A stretch of 64,000 nt of DNA from positions 1 to 64,000 of the forward strand of contig NZ_JAPSKV010000010.1 in assembly GCF_031181385.1 (NCBI RefSeq). The letters are read 5' to 3'. The notes under the pieces were generated by a model. That model searched no databases and was not told the DNA's origin. It saw nothing but the letters and a program-made list of their open reading frames with translations. Within the stretch, counting starts at the first letter, position 1; each line of letters starts with the position of its first letter. Below, piece after piece: positions 18,716-29,209 of the stretch. The position numbers and the translations under genes are program-made. Source of the stretch: Fredinandcohnia onubensis. GTDB taxonomy: Bacteria > Bacillota > Bacilli > Bacillales > Bacillaceae_L.

Positions 18716-18957
18716 AAGGTGTCCTCCTTAATCCATCTCATTACGGCATTGTTTATATCTTTTATTAATATTGTTTAGATTAATTATTCATTATAAAATA
18801 ATAAATATCAAGAATTTACAGATAAAACGTCCGTTTTATTTTTTTTGTATTCAAAATGGAGTTCAAAAAGGAGGATTAAAAGGACCAAGAAATTCGATGT
18901 GTCTTTTTAATAGGACTTATTGACTTCATCAAAAAATATATAGCAAAGAAAGGGTGA

Positions 18958-20352
<1,395 letters not shown>

Positions 20353-20362
20353 TAAGTCATTC

Positions 20363-20394
20363 AAAAGCTGTTTCCTCTTTAGGAAGCAGCTTTT
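20363..20394 (+). terminator. Intrinsic terminator of gdhA
   Basis: AAAAGCTGTTTCCT / AGGAAGCAGCTTTT stem with one G-T pair, then TTTTTT. Confidence 0.85.
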
Positions 20395-20420
20395 TTCATC
20401 ACAAACAAACATAAACAAAA

Positions 20421-20455
20421 AAAGGCACATACTCTCCAAACGGAGCATGTGCCTT
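20421..20455 (-). terminator. Intrinsic terminator of odhAB
   Basis: AAAGGCACATGCTCCG / AGAGTATGTGCCTTT arms with one mismatch; the minus strand continues into TTTTTTT. Confidence 0.85.
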
Positions 20456-20461
20456 TATGAA

Positions 20462-21712
20462 TCAACCTTCTAATAATAGGTCTTCTGGGTCTTCTAATAA
20501 TTCTTTTACTTTCACTAGGAATCCTACAGCGTCTCTACCATCGATGATTCTGTGGTCATAAGATAATGCCACATACATCATTGGACGTACTTCAACCGTA
20601 TCATTTTTATCAATTACTACAGGACGTCTTTGGATCTTGTGCATTCCTAAAATACCAACCTGTGGTGCGTTAATAATAGGTGTTGAGTTTAGAGAACCGA
20701 ATGTTCCACCGTTAGTAATTGTGAAAGTTCCACCTTGAAGGTCGCCTAAACCTAATTGGTTGTTTCTTGCCTTTTCAGCTAAGCGGCCAATTTCAGATTC
20801 AATTCCTGCAAAGCTTAATGTATCTGCATTACGTACAACTGGTACAACTAAGCCTTCATCTGTAGATACAGCAACACCGATGTCATAGAAATTCTTAAGA
20901 AGGATTTCATTTCCTTGAATTTCAGCATTTACATATGGATATGCCTTTAATGCTCCAATAACCGCCTTTGTGAAGAATGACATGAAACCAAGTTTTACGC
21001 CATGCTTTTTGAAGAAAGCGTCTTTACGACGATTTCTTACGTCCATAACAGCAGTCATATCAACTTCATTAAATGTTGTTAGCATCGCTGCTGTGTGTTG
21101 TGCTTCAACAAGACGTTTTGCAATTGTTTGGCGACGTCTAGACATTTTAATGCGTTCTACACGTGGATCGTCATTTACCACTGGTGCTGCTGCAGGTTGT
21201 TTTGCAGCTGGTGCCGGAGTTGCTGGTGCTGTTTGAGCTTGCTTATAAGCCTCAACACCTTCAACACGAACGCGTCCTAGTGGATCTTTAAATGGCACTT
21301 CATTTAAGTCAATGCCAAGTTCTCTTGCTCTTTTTCTCGCTGCAGGTGAGGCAATTGCTGGCTTGCCTTTTTCATCTGTAGATGCTTCTGCAATTGGTTC
21401 TGATTTTGCTTCTTCAGCTTGTGGTGCTGCCTCAGCTTTAGGTTCTTCAGCAGGTGCTGGTGCGCTTGATTCTGAACCATTTTCATCAAGCTTTGCAATA
21501 ACTTGACCAACTTCAACATTATCACCTGGTTGGAATAAGAATTCCTTAATAACGCCTGTATGTTCACTGTTAATTTCAACGTTTACTTTATCTGTTTCAA
21601 GTTCTGCGATTGACTCACCTTTATTCACGAGTTCGCCTTCTTTTTTCAACCATTCAACAATTGTTCCTTCTGTAATGGACTCAGCTAATTCTGGTACTTT
21701 AATTTCGATCAT
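20462..21712 (-). CDS. odhB: 2-Oxoglutarate dehydrogenase E2, dihydrolipoyl succinyltransferase
   Basis: A 416-residue E2 core of the 2-oxoglutarate dehydrogenase complex. The lipoyl domain is at residues 1-77 with the lipoylated lysine in [11 protein letters not shown]; an Ala/Pro/Glu-rich linker follows; the peripheral-subunit-binding domain starts at [15 protein letters not shown]; the catalytic domain ends with the active-site HxxxD in [15 protein letters not shown]. It transfers the succinyl group to CoA in the TCA cycle. Overlaps the end of odhA by 4 bases (ATGA), so the two are coupled. Confidence 0.97.
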   Translation of the reverse strand: MIEIKVPELAESITEGTIVEWLKKEGELVNKGESIAELETDKVNVEINSEHTGVIKEFLFQPGDNVEVGQVIAKLDENGSESSAPAPAEEPKAEAAPQAEEAKSEPIAEASTDEKGKPAIASPAARKRARELGIDLNEVPFKDPLGRVRVEGVEAYKQAQTAPATPAPAAKQPAAAPVVNDDPRVERIKMSRRRQTIAKRLVEAQHTAAMLTTFNEVDMTAVMDVRNRRKDAFFKKHGVKLGFMSFFTKAVIGALKAYPYVNAEIQGNEILLKNFYDIGVAVSTDEGLVVPVVRNADTLSFAGIESEIGRLAEKARNNQLGLGDLQGGTFTITNGGTFGSLNSTPIINAPQVGILGMHKIQRRPVVIDKNDTVEVRPMMYVALSYDHRIIDGRDAVGFLVKVKELLEDPEDLLLEG

Positions 21713-24549
21713 TGCTGATTCCCTCCTTTATCTGTAAGCAATGCATCTTGCATAATCCATGCTTGTTCTTGTTTGTGAATATCTGGGTCACCCGTAGCAG
21801 GACTTGAACGCTTCGGTCTACCAATATAATCTAGTTTAATTTCATCAGATAGAATATCCATTAATACCGATTGTAGAGCTGGCCATGCTCCCATGTTTTT
21901 CGGTTCTTCTTGAACCCAAACAACCTCTTCTAGGTTAGGATACTGGCTTACTAGTTCTTCTAGCTCTTTCTTAGGGAATGGATACATTTGCTCCACTCTC
22001 GCAATATGCAGAGTATCCGCCTTTTCTGCCGGTAAATTCGCAGCTTCTGTTGCTAAATCAATAGCTACTTTACCTGTACATAAGATTAGGCGAGTTACTT
22101 TATCTTTGTTCGTTCCCATTCCTGGTTGCTCAAGTAGTGGCTTAAAGCTTCCATCCGTTAAATCAGCTAGTGATGATGCTGTTTGTGGGTGACGAAGTAG
22201 ACTCTTAGGAGTCATTACAATCAATGGTCTTGCTTCATCAGTTGAAGTAAGCAATGATTGTCTTCTTAATAAATGGAAGTATTGAGAAGCGCTTGTTACG
22301 TTCGCAACAATCCAGTTGTATTCCCCAGCTGCATTTAAGAAACGTTCCACTCTTCCACTTGAGTGCTCTGGGCCTTGTCCTTCATATCCATGTGGTAAAA
22401 GCATGACAAGACCTGACTTTTGGCCCCATTTTGCGTGACCTGAAGATATGAATTGGTCAATAATTGGCTGTGCCACGTTCACAAAGTCCCCAAACTGTGC
22501 TTCCCAAAGGACAAGTGCATTTTCATCTTGAACACTATAACCATACTCAAATCCTAGAACAGCTGTTTCAGACAATGGACTGTTGTAGATTGAGAATGAT
22601 GCCTTCGCCTCTGGAATATTGTGCAATGGGATATATTTTTCATTCGTTTCATAGTCATTTAAAGCAACATGACGATGAGCGAATGTTCCTCTTTCACTAT
22701 CCTGACCTGTTAAACGAACTGTTTTCCCTTCAGCAAGAACAGATCCGTAAGCGAGTGTTTCAGCTAATGCCCAATCTACTTTGTTTTCTTCATCTAAAGC
22801 CGTTTCACGTCGTTTTAAAATACGTTCAAGCTTCGGATAAACCGTTAGTGTTTGAGGCCACTGTAATAGTCCTCTGTTGATACTTCTTAATAGGTCAGCA
22901 GGTACCGTTGTATCGAATTCTGGAATAGCAGACAATGCTTTTGGCTTCTTCGGCTTCACGCGCTCTTCATTTTCCACAAAATCATCAAAAATAGATTGAA
23001 GACTTTGCATGAATTCCTCACGTTTTTTGGTTAATTCTTCTGTTGTTATTACATTTTCAGCAACAAGCTGATTTCCGTACTTATCTGCAATAACAGGGTG
23101 ATTTGCAACCTTCTTGTACAATAACGGTTGTGTTACGCTCGGGTCATCCATTTCATTGTGACCAAATCGTCTGTATCCAACTAAATCAATTAAGATATCC
23201 TTTTCAAAACGCTTACGATACTGATATGAAAAATGAATAGCTGCAAGACAAGCTTCAGGATCATCTGCATTTACACGTAAGATTGGAATTTCATAGCCCT
23301 TCGCAAGGTCACTCGCAAAACGGGTTGAACGTGAGTCTGTATTATTTGTTGTAAAACCAACCATATTGTTTGCAATAATATGAACGGTTCCCCCAGTATC
23401 GTAGCCTTTTAATCTACTTAAGTTTAGAGTTTCAGCTACTACTCCTTCACCAGGAAATGCTGCGTCGCCATGGATTAGTACACTTATTGCACTTTGCTTA
23501 TCCTGAACTGGGTAACCAGCTTTACTTGTGTTGTCCTGAGCCGCTCTAGTAATCCCTAACACTACAGGATTTACAAACTCCAAGTGACTTGGGTTGTTTG
23601 CAAGATTAATACGAGTTACATGCTCTTTAGGACCTTTAACAGCACGGTCAGCACCTAAGTGATATTTCACATCACCAGACCAACCATAGTTAATCCCTCT
23701 AGAACCTTCTGATGGGATTAAATCTTTGTTTGGTGCATGGTGGAATTCAGAGAAAATGAGTTCATACGGCTTATGCAAAACATGTGCAAGCACATTCAGA
23801 CGGCCACGGTGAGCCATACCGATCATAATATTGTCAGTACCGTCACTATTTCCTTCTTGAATTAAGCGCTCAAGCATTGGAACGAGCATATCTAATCCTT
23901 CGATTGAGAAACGCTTTTGACCAACGAATGTTTTGTGTAAGAATTTTTCAAAGCCATCGACATTCATTAGACGCTCAGCTAATTGTTTCTTTTCATCTGC
24001 TGTTAGCTTTAAGTTAATTCCATTGATTTCGACTTGTTGTCTTAACCATTGTCTTTCATCTTCGGAATCAACATGTCCAAATTCATAAGCAATTGATTGT
24101 GTATAAACAGATTTTAAATGCTCATAGGCATCCCAACCTGTTTGTACTGAAGGAGGTGCTTCCTCCCAAATATATGTCGCTGGGATATCCATTAAATCTT
24201 CTTTTGTAAGATTATAATAACCAGGCTCTAAAAAGCTGGTATCTGGCATTGGTCTAGTGCGAATTGGGTAAATATCTGCCGCTATATGGCCGTACGCACG
24301 AATGCTCTTAATTAATTTAACTCCAGATGTGATAGTCTTGATTGTCTTCGGTGAGATACCCCCACTTACTAGCTCTGCTGTTGCTGCTTGCTCATCTGTT
24401 GGTGGTGGCCCAAGTTCTTCGAAAAGCGCTTTCACGGAAGGGTCTACTGAACTTGGATCATTCTTGTAATTTTCATACATGTCAAAGACATAACCCATAT
24501 TCGGGCCATAGAATGACTCCCACACATTTTTCCTTTGTTGATTATCCAT
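21709..24549 (-). CDS. odhA: 2-Oxoglutarate dehydrogenase E1
   Basis: A 946-residue thiamine-diphosphate E1 that decarboxylates 2-oxoglutarate and loads the succinyl group on E2. Family blocks are [16 protein letters not shown] (about residue 250), [17 protein letters not shown] in the ThDP region, [16 protein letters not shown], and the C-terminal [23 protein letters not shown]. Length equals B. subtilis OdhA. ATG at 24549 follows GGAGG by 10 bases. A copy of dispersed repeat R1 stands 42 bases upstream, inside the presumed leader. Confidence 0.97.
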   Translation of the reverse strand: MDNQQRKNVWESFYGPNMGYVFDMYENYKNDPSSVDPSVKALFEELGPPPTDEQAATAELVSGGISPKTIKTITSGVKLIKSIRAYGHIAADIYPIRTRPMPDTSFLEPGYYNLTKEDLMDIPATYIWEEAPPSVQTGWDAYEHLKSVYTQSIAYEFGHVDSEDERQWLRQQVEINGINLKLTADEKKQLAERLMNVDGFEKFLHKTFVGQKRFSIEGLDMLVPMLERLIQEGNSDGTDNIMIGMAHRGRLNVLAHVLHKPYELIFSEFHHAPNKDLIPSEGSRGINYGWSGDVKYHLGADRAVKGPKEHVTRINLANNPSHLEFVNPVVLGITRAAQDNTSKAGYPVQDKQSAISVLIHGDAAFPGEGVVAETLNLSRLKGYDTGGTVHIIANNMVGFTTNNTDSRSTRFASDLAKGYEIPILRVNADDPEACLAAIHFSYQYRKRFEKDILIDLVGYRRFGHNEMDDPSVTQPLLYKKVANHPVIADKYGNQLVAENVITTEELTKKREEFMQSLQSIFDDFVENEERVKPKKPKALSAIPEFDTTVPADLLRSINRGLLQWPQTLTVYPKLERILKRRETALDEENKVDWALAETLAYGSVLAEGKTVRLTGQDSERGTFAHRHVALNDYETNEKYIPLHNIPEAKASFSIYNSPLSETAVLGFEYGYSVQDENALVLWEAQFGDFVNVAQPIIDQFISSGHAKWGQKSGLVMLLPHGYEGQGPEHSSGRVERFLNAAGEYNWIVANVTSASQYFHLLRRQSLLTSTDEARPLIVMTPKSLLRHPQTASSLADLTDGSFKPLLEQPGMGTNKDKVTRLILCTGKVAIDLATEAANLPAEKADTLHIARVEQMYPFPKKELEELVSQYPNLEEVVWVQEEPKNMGAWPALQSVLMDILSDEIKLDYIGRPKRSSPATGDPDIHKQEQAWIMQDALLTDKGGNQQ

Positions 24550-24590
24550 TTGTGATTAGCCTCCATATTACATTACATACTTGTATAGAT

Positions 24591-24673
24591 GTTTAAAAAG
24601 TGCGGTGAATATGACACTTCGAATTCCTGCGTTGGCTTGAACTTCTTGGTCCTCTTCATCCTCCTTTTTAAAC
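24591..24673. repeat. Dispersed hairpin repeat R1, short copy, in the odhA leader
   Basis: An 83-bp element with ends GTTTAAAAAG and CTTTTTAAAC, homologous to 16825-16967 but lacking the inner 60 bp. Compared with that copy the terminal stem changed GTTC/GAAC to GTTT/AAAC, which keeps the pairing. Confidence 0.85.
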
Positions 24674-24889
24674 TTGCACTTGTAATACTTAATAGACAAA
24701 ATTTGTATTTTATAGAACTATGACGTCTACACCTACTATACCTCATTTTCCACTGATTTCTAGTAAAATGCTTACATTGGAAAATTCCTAAAAAAAGCCG
24801 AAAAAATAGGCAAAATAAGTGTCATTATATAGTCATAATTCATAATAAATATGTTATTCTTATCTTATAGTCGAAAACAGAAAGTTTCC

Positions 24890-24903
24890 TTGATGTAAAT
24901 CAA
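24890..24903. promoter_or_regulatory. Perfect FNR-type operator
   Basis: TTGATGTAAATCAA matches the FNR consensus TTGAT-N4-ATCAA exactly. A TAAAAT -10-like hexamer at 24922-24927 puts the site over the -35 region, about 38-41 bases upstream of the expected transcript start, the classic activator position. The gene 213 bases downstream encodes an FNR-like protein with the matching recognition helix. Confidence 0.65.
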
Positions 24904-24960
24904 GTTTTACAAGTAATTTTTTAAAATAAAAAGTTTTGGAATAACATAAAGTGAAACTCT

Positions 24961-25079
24961 ATTGTAGTACATCAATCCTCTTGAAGTAAAGGAACCGAAA
25001 AAAGTAAGTCATACTCTTACACTTTCGAAACGATAAGTCGTTTAGACTTCGGCAAGGTAGGTAAACTATAGTACAACAA
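24961..25079 (+). other. Candidate structured leader RNA before the Crp/Fnr gene
   Basis: TTGTAGTAC (from 24963) can pair with GTACAACAA (to 25078) with one mismatch. Inside it CCGAA (24994-24998) pairs with TTCGG (25048-25052) and encloses two hairpins built on GTAAG/CTTAC and AAGTC/GACTT. This nested multibranch arrangement is what a structured leader would show. It matches no riboswitch class I know. Confidence 0.35.
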
Positions 25080-25115
25080 GAGTCCGCATTTTATGGGCAT
25101 TTGAAAGGAGAAAAA

Positions 25116-25817
25116 GTGTTCTGTATGATTAGCAGTCCACATGATCCAAGCTCTATTCGACAGGTACCTATTTTTCATGGTTTAAATGAGAAGGAAATGA
25201 ACCTTTTACAAAAGGTTACGCAAATTCGCGATTATCAAAAAGGGGAAGTGATTTTTAGAGAAGGTGATCCTTCCGATACCCTATATATTATCAGTGAGGG
25301 GATCATTAAAATTACAAAAGTGGCAGAGGACGGAAAAGAACAAATCGTTCGTCTCCTATTCCCTGATGACTTTTTCGGCCAGTCCGCGATGCTTCAATCA
25401 GAAAATCATTATGCGAATGCAGTAGCAATTAACGATACTGTTATTTATACGATTCAAAAACAGGATTTTTTTAATACGTTAGAGCGAAATCACAAAATGG
25501 CCCTCCGCTTCATGCGGGCATTAAATGAGCGGATTTATCAAGCCGACGAGTGGATGAGCTTACTTAGCCTAATGGAGGTTGAACAGAGATTAGCAAGCGT
25601 GCTCCTCTTGTTCAATGACAGGGTTCGCTCCAAAGATGGCCGCTTTAAGCTCCCTATTACTAAAAAGGTTCTAGCGTCTCTCATCGGCACAACACCTGAA
25701 ACCATTAGCCGGAAGTTTGTTAAATTTATTTCTGAAAACCTAATTGAGGTAAATGGACAAAGGGATATTCATATCCTCGATTTTGAGGGCTTAAAAAAGA
25801 AGGCAAAAACATTATAA
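25116..25817 (+). CDS. Crp/Fnr-family transcription regulator
   Basis: A 233-residue regulator: cyclic-nucleotide-binding-type beta-roll (about residues 20-125), dimer helix, and C-terminal winged helix with recognition segment GTTPETISRKF. The E..SR pattern is that of FNR, which reads TTGAT, rather than CRP (RE..GR). Only one cysteine is present, near the N-terminus, so it cannot hold an FNR-like iron-sulfur cluster, and the CRP cAMP-binding RS motif is missing; the signal is unknown. GTG 25116 sits 5 bases after AAAGGAG; an ATG at 25125 is the alternative. A perfect FNR box upstream suggests autoregulation. Confidence 0.85.
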   Translation: MFCMISSPHDPSSIRQVPIFHGLNEKEMNLLQKVTQIRDYQKGEVIFREGDPSDTLYIISEGIIKITKVAEDGKEQIVRLLFPDDFFGQSAMLQSENHYANAVAINDTVIYTIQKQDFFNTLERNHKMALRFMRALNERIYQADEWMSLLSLMEVEQRLASVLLLFNDRVRSKDGRFKLPITKKVLASLIGTTPETISRKFVKFISENLIEVNGQRDIHILDFEGLKKKAKTL

Positions 25818-25823
25818 GTTGCT

Positions 25824-25846
25824 AAACCCACATGTGATGTGGGTTT
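25824..25846 (+). terminator. Intrinsic terminator of the Crp/Fnr gene
   Basis: AAACCCACAT-GTG-ATGTGGGTTT followed by TTTTATTTT. Confidence 0.9.
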
Positions 25847-25887
25847 TTTATTTTGTTGGAAAACGGTGACGTCTTAATCCCATAACA

Positions 25888-25919
25888 AACGCGCCCGACC
25901 ATGTTTGGTCGGGCGCGTT
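25888..25919 (-). terminator. Very GC-rich terminator hairpin of the M23 peptidase gene
   Basis: AACGCGCCCGACCA / TGGTCGGGCGCGTT, 14 perfect pairs, the strongest hairpin in the window, just past the M23 stop; a clear T-run is lacking on the minus strand. Confidence 0.75.
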
Positions 25920-25924
25920 AATCC

Positions 25925-27262
25925 TTAAAAGGAAATATATTGACGTGGGTTCACTGCGTTTGAGTGTCCTCCACTGTATTGAGTTGGACTATAGGGTCCG
26001 TTATATATTTCAAAATGAAGATGCGGACCAGTCGAGTCACCTGTATTCCCCATGTAGCCAATCAAATCTCCTTGTTCCACTCGGTCGTATTGACCAACGA
26101 AACGTTCCTGTAAGTGCGCATATACGGTGGTCATTTGACGTCCATTGATATAGTGGGTGATCATGATGACATTACCGTAGCTACTTTCAAGGCGTGAGCG
26201 TGTAACCGTACCGCCTGCTGACGCATAAATTGGAATGTTTCCTGGTCGTCCACCTTTTCCGATATCAATCCCGAAATGCATTTTTCCCCAGCGCATTCCA
26301 AATTCAGATGTGACTCGGCCTGTTGTTGGATTAATAAACCCGCTATTGTTCACAGCAGCTGGAGGTGCTGGTGGTAGTGGAGGCAGTGTAGTACCAGCCT
26401 CTTCGGCCTTTTTCCGTTCCTCTTCAGCCTTTTTCCGTTCCTCTTCGGCTTTTCTTCGTTGCTCTTCAAGTTCCTTTTGCCTTTGATTCCACGCATTGAT
26501 TTCCATTTGAATTGCCTTTTCCTGCGCAGCTAATAATTCTCCAACATCCTCTAACACATGGAGCTCTTCATGCATTTTCTGCTCCTGGGCCTCTAATTGC
26601 TTCATCACTTTATTTTGTTCTTGAATTTGTGCTTGGAGCTGAACCTCTAACCGATCAAGTTCTTTTAATTGCTCTTCCTGCTGTGCAAGTAGGGTCTTTA
26701 CCTCTGCTTTATTTTCTTCAAGTAATTTAATATCAGCTTCATGTTCTTTCATAATTTCGCGGTCAGCTTGTACAAATGTAGATACCGCACTAACTCGATT
26801 GATAAAGTCATTAAAACTTTTTGCACCGAGTAACACATCTATATAACTAACCACTCCACCACTCTGCTGAAGACTACGCATTCGCTCCTTGATAAGCTCG
26901 TCCCGTTTTTGAATCCGTTCCTCGAGCACTTTCATTTCCGCCTCAAGACGCGCAATTTCTTCTTTCGTTTCTTGAATCTTTGCTTTTTCACTCTCAATTT
27001 TGCCTCTCGTTTCACTTACAGCAAAATCAAGTCTTTTAATTTCCTGCTCGACACTAACCTGTTGTTGTTTGACCTCATTAAGAGCCCCCTCCTTTTGGGA
27101 GATTTCAGACTCTAACTCTGTCTTTTTTTCCTGAACTTCTTGCTTTTCATTTTCTAGCTCTTCATTCTTTTGAATCGCTAATACAGTATTAGGCATAGAT
27201 GTCAATAAACTTCCAAGTCCTATTGATATACCCATTCCAATCATAAGAAGTTTTCTTTTCAA
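25925..27262 (-). CDS. Secreted coiled-coil M23 peptidoglycan endopeptidase (EnvC/NlpD-like)
   Basis: A 445-residue exported protein. A signal peptide (residues 1-29) is followed by a long coiled coil rich in Glu, Lys and Gln (about 33-290), with a tandem EEERKKA repeat near 270-290 and a Pro-rich hinge. The C-terminal LytM/M23 domain (about 310-445) keeps the zinc ligands in HFGIDIG and HLHFE, so it should be an active endopeptidase. Similar in plan to CwlO/EnvC-type hydrolases that are often switched by FtsEX. TTG start after AAGGAGATG; monocistronic. Confidence 0.9.
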   Translation of the reverse strand: MKRKLLMIGMGISIGLGSLLTSMPNTVLAIQKNEELENEKQEVQEKKTELESEISQKEGALNEVKQQQVSVEQEIKRLDFAVSETRGKIESEKAKIQETKEEIARLEAEMKVLEERIQKRDELIKERMRSLQQSGGVVSYIDVLLGAKSFNDFINRVSAVSTFVQADREIMKEHEADIKLLEENKAEVKTLLAQQEEQLKELDRLEVQLQAQIQEQNKVMKQLEAQEQKMHEELHVLEDVGELLAAQEKAIQMEINAWNQRQKELEEQRRKAEEERKKAEEERKKAEEAGTTLPPLPPAPPAAVNNSGFINPTTGRVTSEFGMRWGKMHFGIDIGKGGRPGNIPIYASAGGTVTRSRLESSYGNVIMITHYINGRQMTTVYAHLQERFVGQYDRVEQGDLIGYMGNTGDSTGPHLHFEIYNGPYSPTQYSGGHSNAVNPRQYISF

Positions 27263-27594
27263 CCGGCCACATCTCCTTCTACCAAACTAGCAACCTATAA
27301 AAAGATGAAAAATATTCTTTTTTCACCAAAAGTATCATATTTTGCTATATATTCTCACGTTTTGTATTATATCATAAAAAATTGTCTTAAAACGTCAAAG
27401 TAATATTACAATTATATTTCATAAACACTTGAAAATACTAGATTTCCTTAAGATTTTTCGACAAGCTCTAGGATCGCTAAATCCCCCAAAAATTCGACAA
27501 GCATCTTGAATTATACTATAAAAAAACTCACCTTATGAAGGTGAGTTTAGTTTCCAGTTCGAATTGGTTCATTTTCATTTATTGGTGTAGGAAT
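27263..27594. other. Intergenic region, 332 bp
   Basis: Very AT-rich. It holds the upstream region of the M23 gene, including GATATAAT as a possible -10 on the minus strand, and the terminator of the next operon at 27522-27550. I see no gene or repeat in it. Confidence 0.6.
27522..27550 (-). terminator. Intrinsic terminator of the five-gene ligase operon
   Basis: AAACTCACCTT / AAGGTGAGTTT stem with a 4-base loop, followed on the minus strand by TTTT; it lies 45 bases past the racemase stop. Confidence 0.85.
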
Positions 27595-28302
27595 TTATTT
27601 TAAACGCTTGCCTGAACGTAAAATTGATTTTTCAACAAGTACATTCATCGCATCAACGCTACTTTTAACAGCCTCATCACTTAATTTAATACAGGACAAT
27701 TCCGTACAAGCCAATATCACGATTTTACAATTCTCTTTTTCAACAAGATGCTTGATTAACTGCTCAAGTTCACTAGAATCAACATCAAGATCACTTTTTA
27801 CATTGTTATAAATAATATCCATGACCTTTTCTTGTAAGCTATCATTTGGGGCCAATAGCTCAAGGTTATATTTTTTACAAACATCTGCATAGATTCCACT
27901 GCGAATTGTACCGTTAGTTGCAAGAATTCCGACCTTTGTACCTTCACCATGCCGATTATGAATTTCTTTAATTGTTTCTTCGACCATGTTGATGATAGGG
28001 ATATTCGTCAGCTTCTGAAGCTCATCGTAAAAATAATGAGATGTGTTACAAGGAATTGCAATATTAGCGACACCCGCTGCTTCTAGCAACTTGAAATCAT
28101 TTTTTACAGCATCTAAGAACGTCTCGCCTGTGTTTGTAAGGATTGCATTTGTCCGGTCTGGAAGGGTAGCATGATTAAGAATTATCATATTTAGATGGTC
28201 TTGGTCCTTATGCGCTTCTGTTTGGTTGACAATTTTATCAAAAAATACGGAAGTAGCCTTTGGACCCATGCCACCGATAACGCCTAAGATTTTTTGTTCC
28301 AT
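27595..28302 (-). CDS. Aspartate/glutamate racemase family protein
   Basis: A 235-residue cofactor-independent racemase. Both catalytic cysteines are in place, in AIPCNTSHYF (about residue 84) and LACTELSCIKL (about 196), and the N-terminus has the GVIGGMGP motif of the aspartate racemase branch rather than MurI. It would interconvert L- and D-aspartate. Last gene of a five-gene operon; upstream partners are a C39 peptidase, an asparagine synthetase, a MurE-like ligase and an ATP-grasp ligase, so a product containing D-aspartate or D-asparagine is a reasonable inference. Confidence 0.88.
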   Translation of the reverse strand: MEQKILGVIGGMGPKATSVFFDKIVNQTEAHKDQDHLNMIILNHATLPDRTNAILTNTGETFLDAVKNDFKLLEAAGVANIAIPCNTSHYFYDELQKLTNIPIINMVEETIKEIHNRHGEGTKVGILATNGTIRSGIYADVCKKYNLELLAPNDSLQEKVMDIIYNNVKSDLDVDSSELEQLIKHLVEKENCKIVILACTELSCIKLSDEAVKSSVDAMNVLVEKSILRSGKRLK

Positions 28303-28346
28303 GTTAACACCTAGTTTCGTTTTAAGAGGTTATTTAAACATATATT

Positions 28347-29132
28347 TTATTTAACGGTCATTGCATGACTCCCTAAGTCAACATAGCTCGCAAAAAACGC
28401 ATCTGCATCGTATGTGACTTGCCCTTGCAATGGGTTCATGACATGCACCTTATCACCTTCATAACCATTTAGAACAACGGCATGCAAGTTAGTAGGAGCA
28501 TTAAACTTTTTTTGTGTGTCATGAATATTCCAAGAATAATTAACCTTTTTCTTACTTAAGTCTAAAGTTACCCAAACCACCACAGGGTTCCCTTCTTCAA
28601 GCTCCATTATGATTTCCTCACGAGTACTTCCACTTAGGTCAACAGGTTCTAATTCAGCCCCTTCTTTCCCTAAATATGCATTCGCTGCTTGTACAATTGG
28701 AGGCGCATAAGAGAAGAATCCGCTCCATTCCCTCGGGTTTCCTGCATATGCCTTATTAGGATCTGGCCCATAGAGGACATTGTTGATCGTTGTAAAGGGC
28801 TGCTTCGGTAAATAATTATCAGCCATATCCACTTTCGAGACTCTATAACCGTAAAAATTTAACACGGAAGTAAGTGACGTAATTTCACAGCCATTTGGAA
28901 GCTCCGGTAATTGTAGAACCTTTTCAACTGGTATGAATACTTCTACTTTACCGTTTGATACCTCTCGATATGGATTCGTTTCCTGGGCATACACAGTTGT
29001 GAGCCCAGAAGTGATTCCGTTTGTCCCTGATATCAGACTTCTAGCAATGCCTTTAACCGTTTCAACATTCAACATTAAATAAACGACACAAACGAAATTC
29101 AAAAATAATAGTCCTCTTACTATTTTTTTCAC
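28347..29132 (-). CDS. Exported C39-family cysteine peptidase
   Basis: A 261-residue protein with an N-terminal signal or anchor helix (residues 4-24) and a C39_2 peptidase domain. The nucleophile cysteine is in LPELPNGCEITSL (near residue 80) and the histidine in NLHAVVLNGYEG near the C-terminus, in the family order. The start is GTG 29132, 8-9 bases after AAAGGGG; the frame upstream is open but lacks a ribosome site. It acts outside the membrane. In this operon it may process, attach or release the product of the two ligases; that is inference. Confidence 0.82.
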   Translation of the reverse strand: MKKIVRGLLFLNFVCVVYLMLNVETVKGIARSLISGTNGITSGLTTVYAQETNPYREVSNGKVEVFIPVEKVLQLPELPNGCEITSLTSVLNFYGYRVSKVDMADNYLPKQPFTTINNVLYGPDPNKAYAGNPREWSGFFSYAPPIVQAANAYLGKEGAELEPVDLSGSTREEIIMELEEGNPVVVWVTLDLSKKKVNYSWNIHDTQKKFNAPTNLHAVVLNGYEGDKVHVMNPLQGQVTYDADAFFASYVDLGSHAMTVK

Positions 29133-29209
29133 TTCTATCTGCCCCTTTACTCTGTAAGACAATCTTTAGACAATTACTAGAAACCATGTATATGTGAAAA
29201 AAACAGACT

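Noticed and set aside
26390-26480. Tandem EEERKKA coding repeats in the M23 peptidase as a sign of a mobile or phase-variable tract
   Set aside because: Short charged coiled-coil repeats are normal in this family and the frame is intact.
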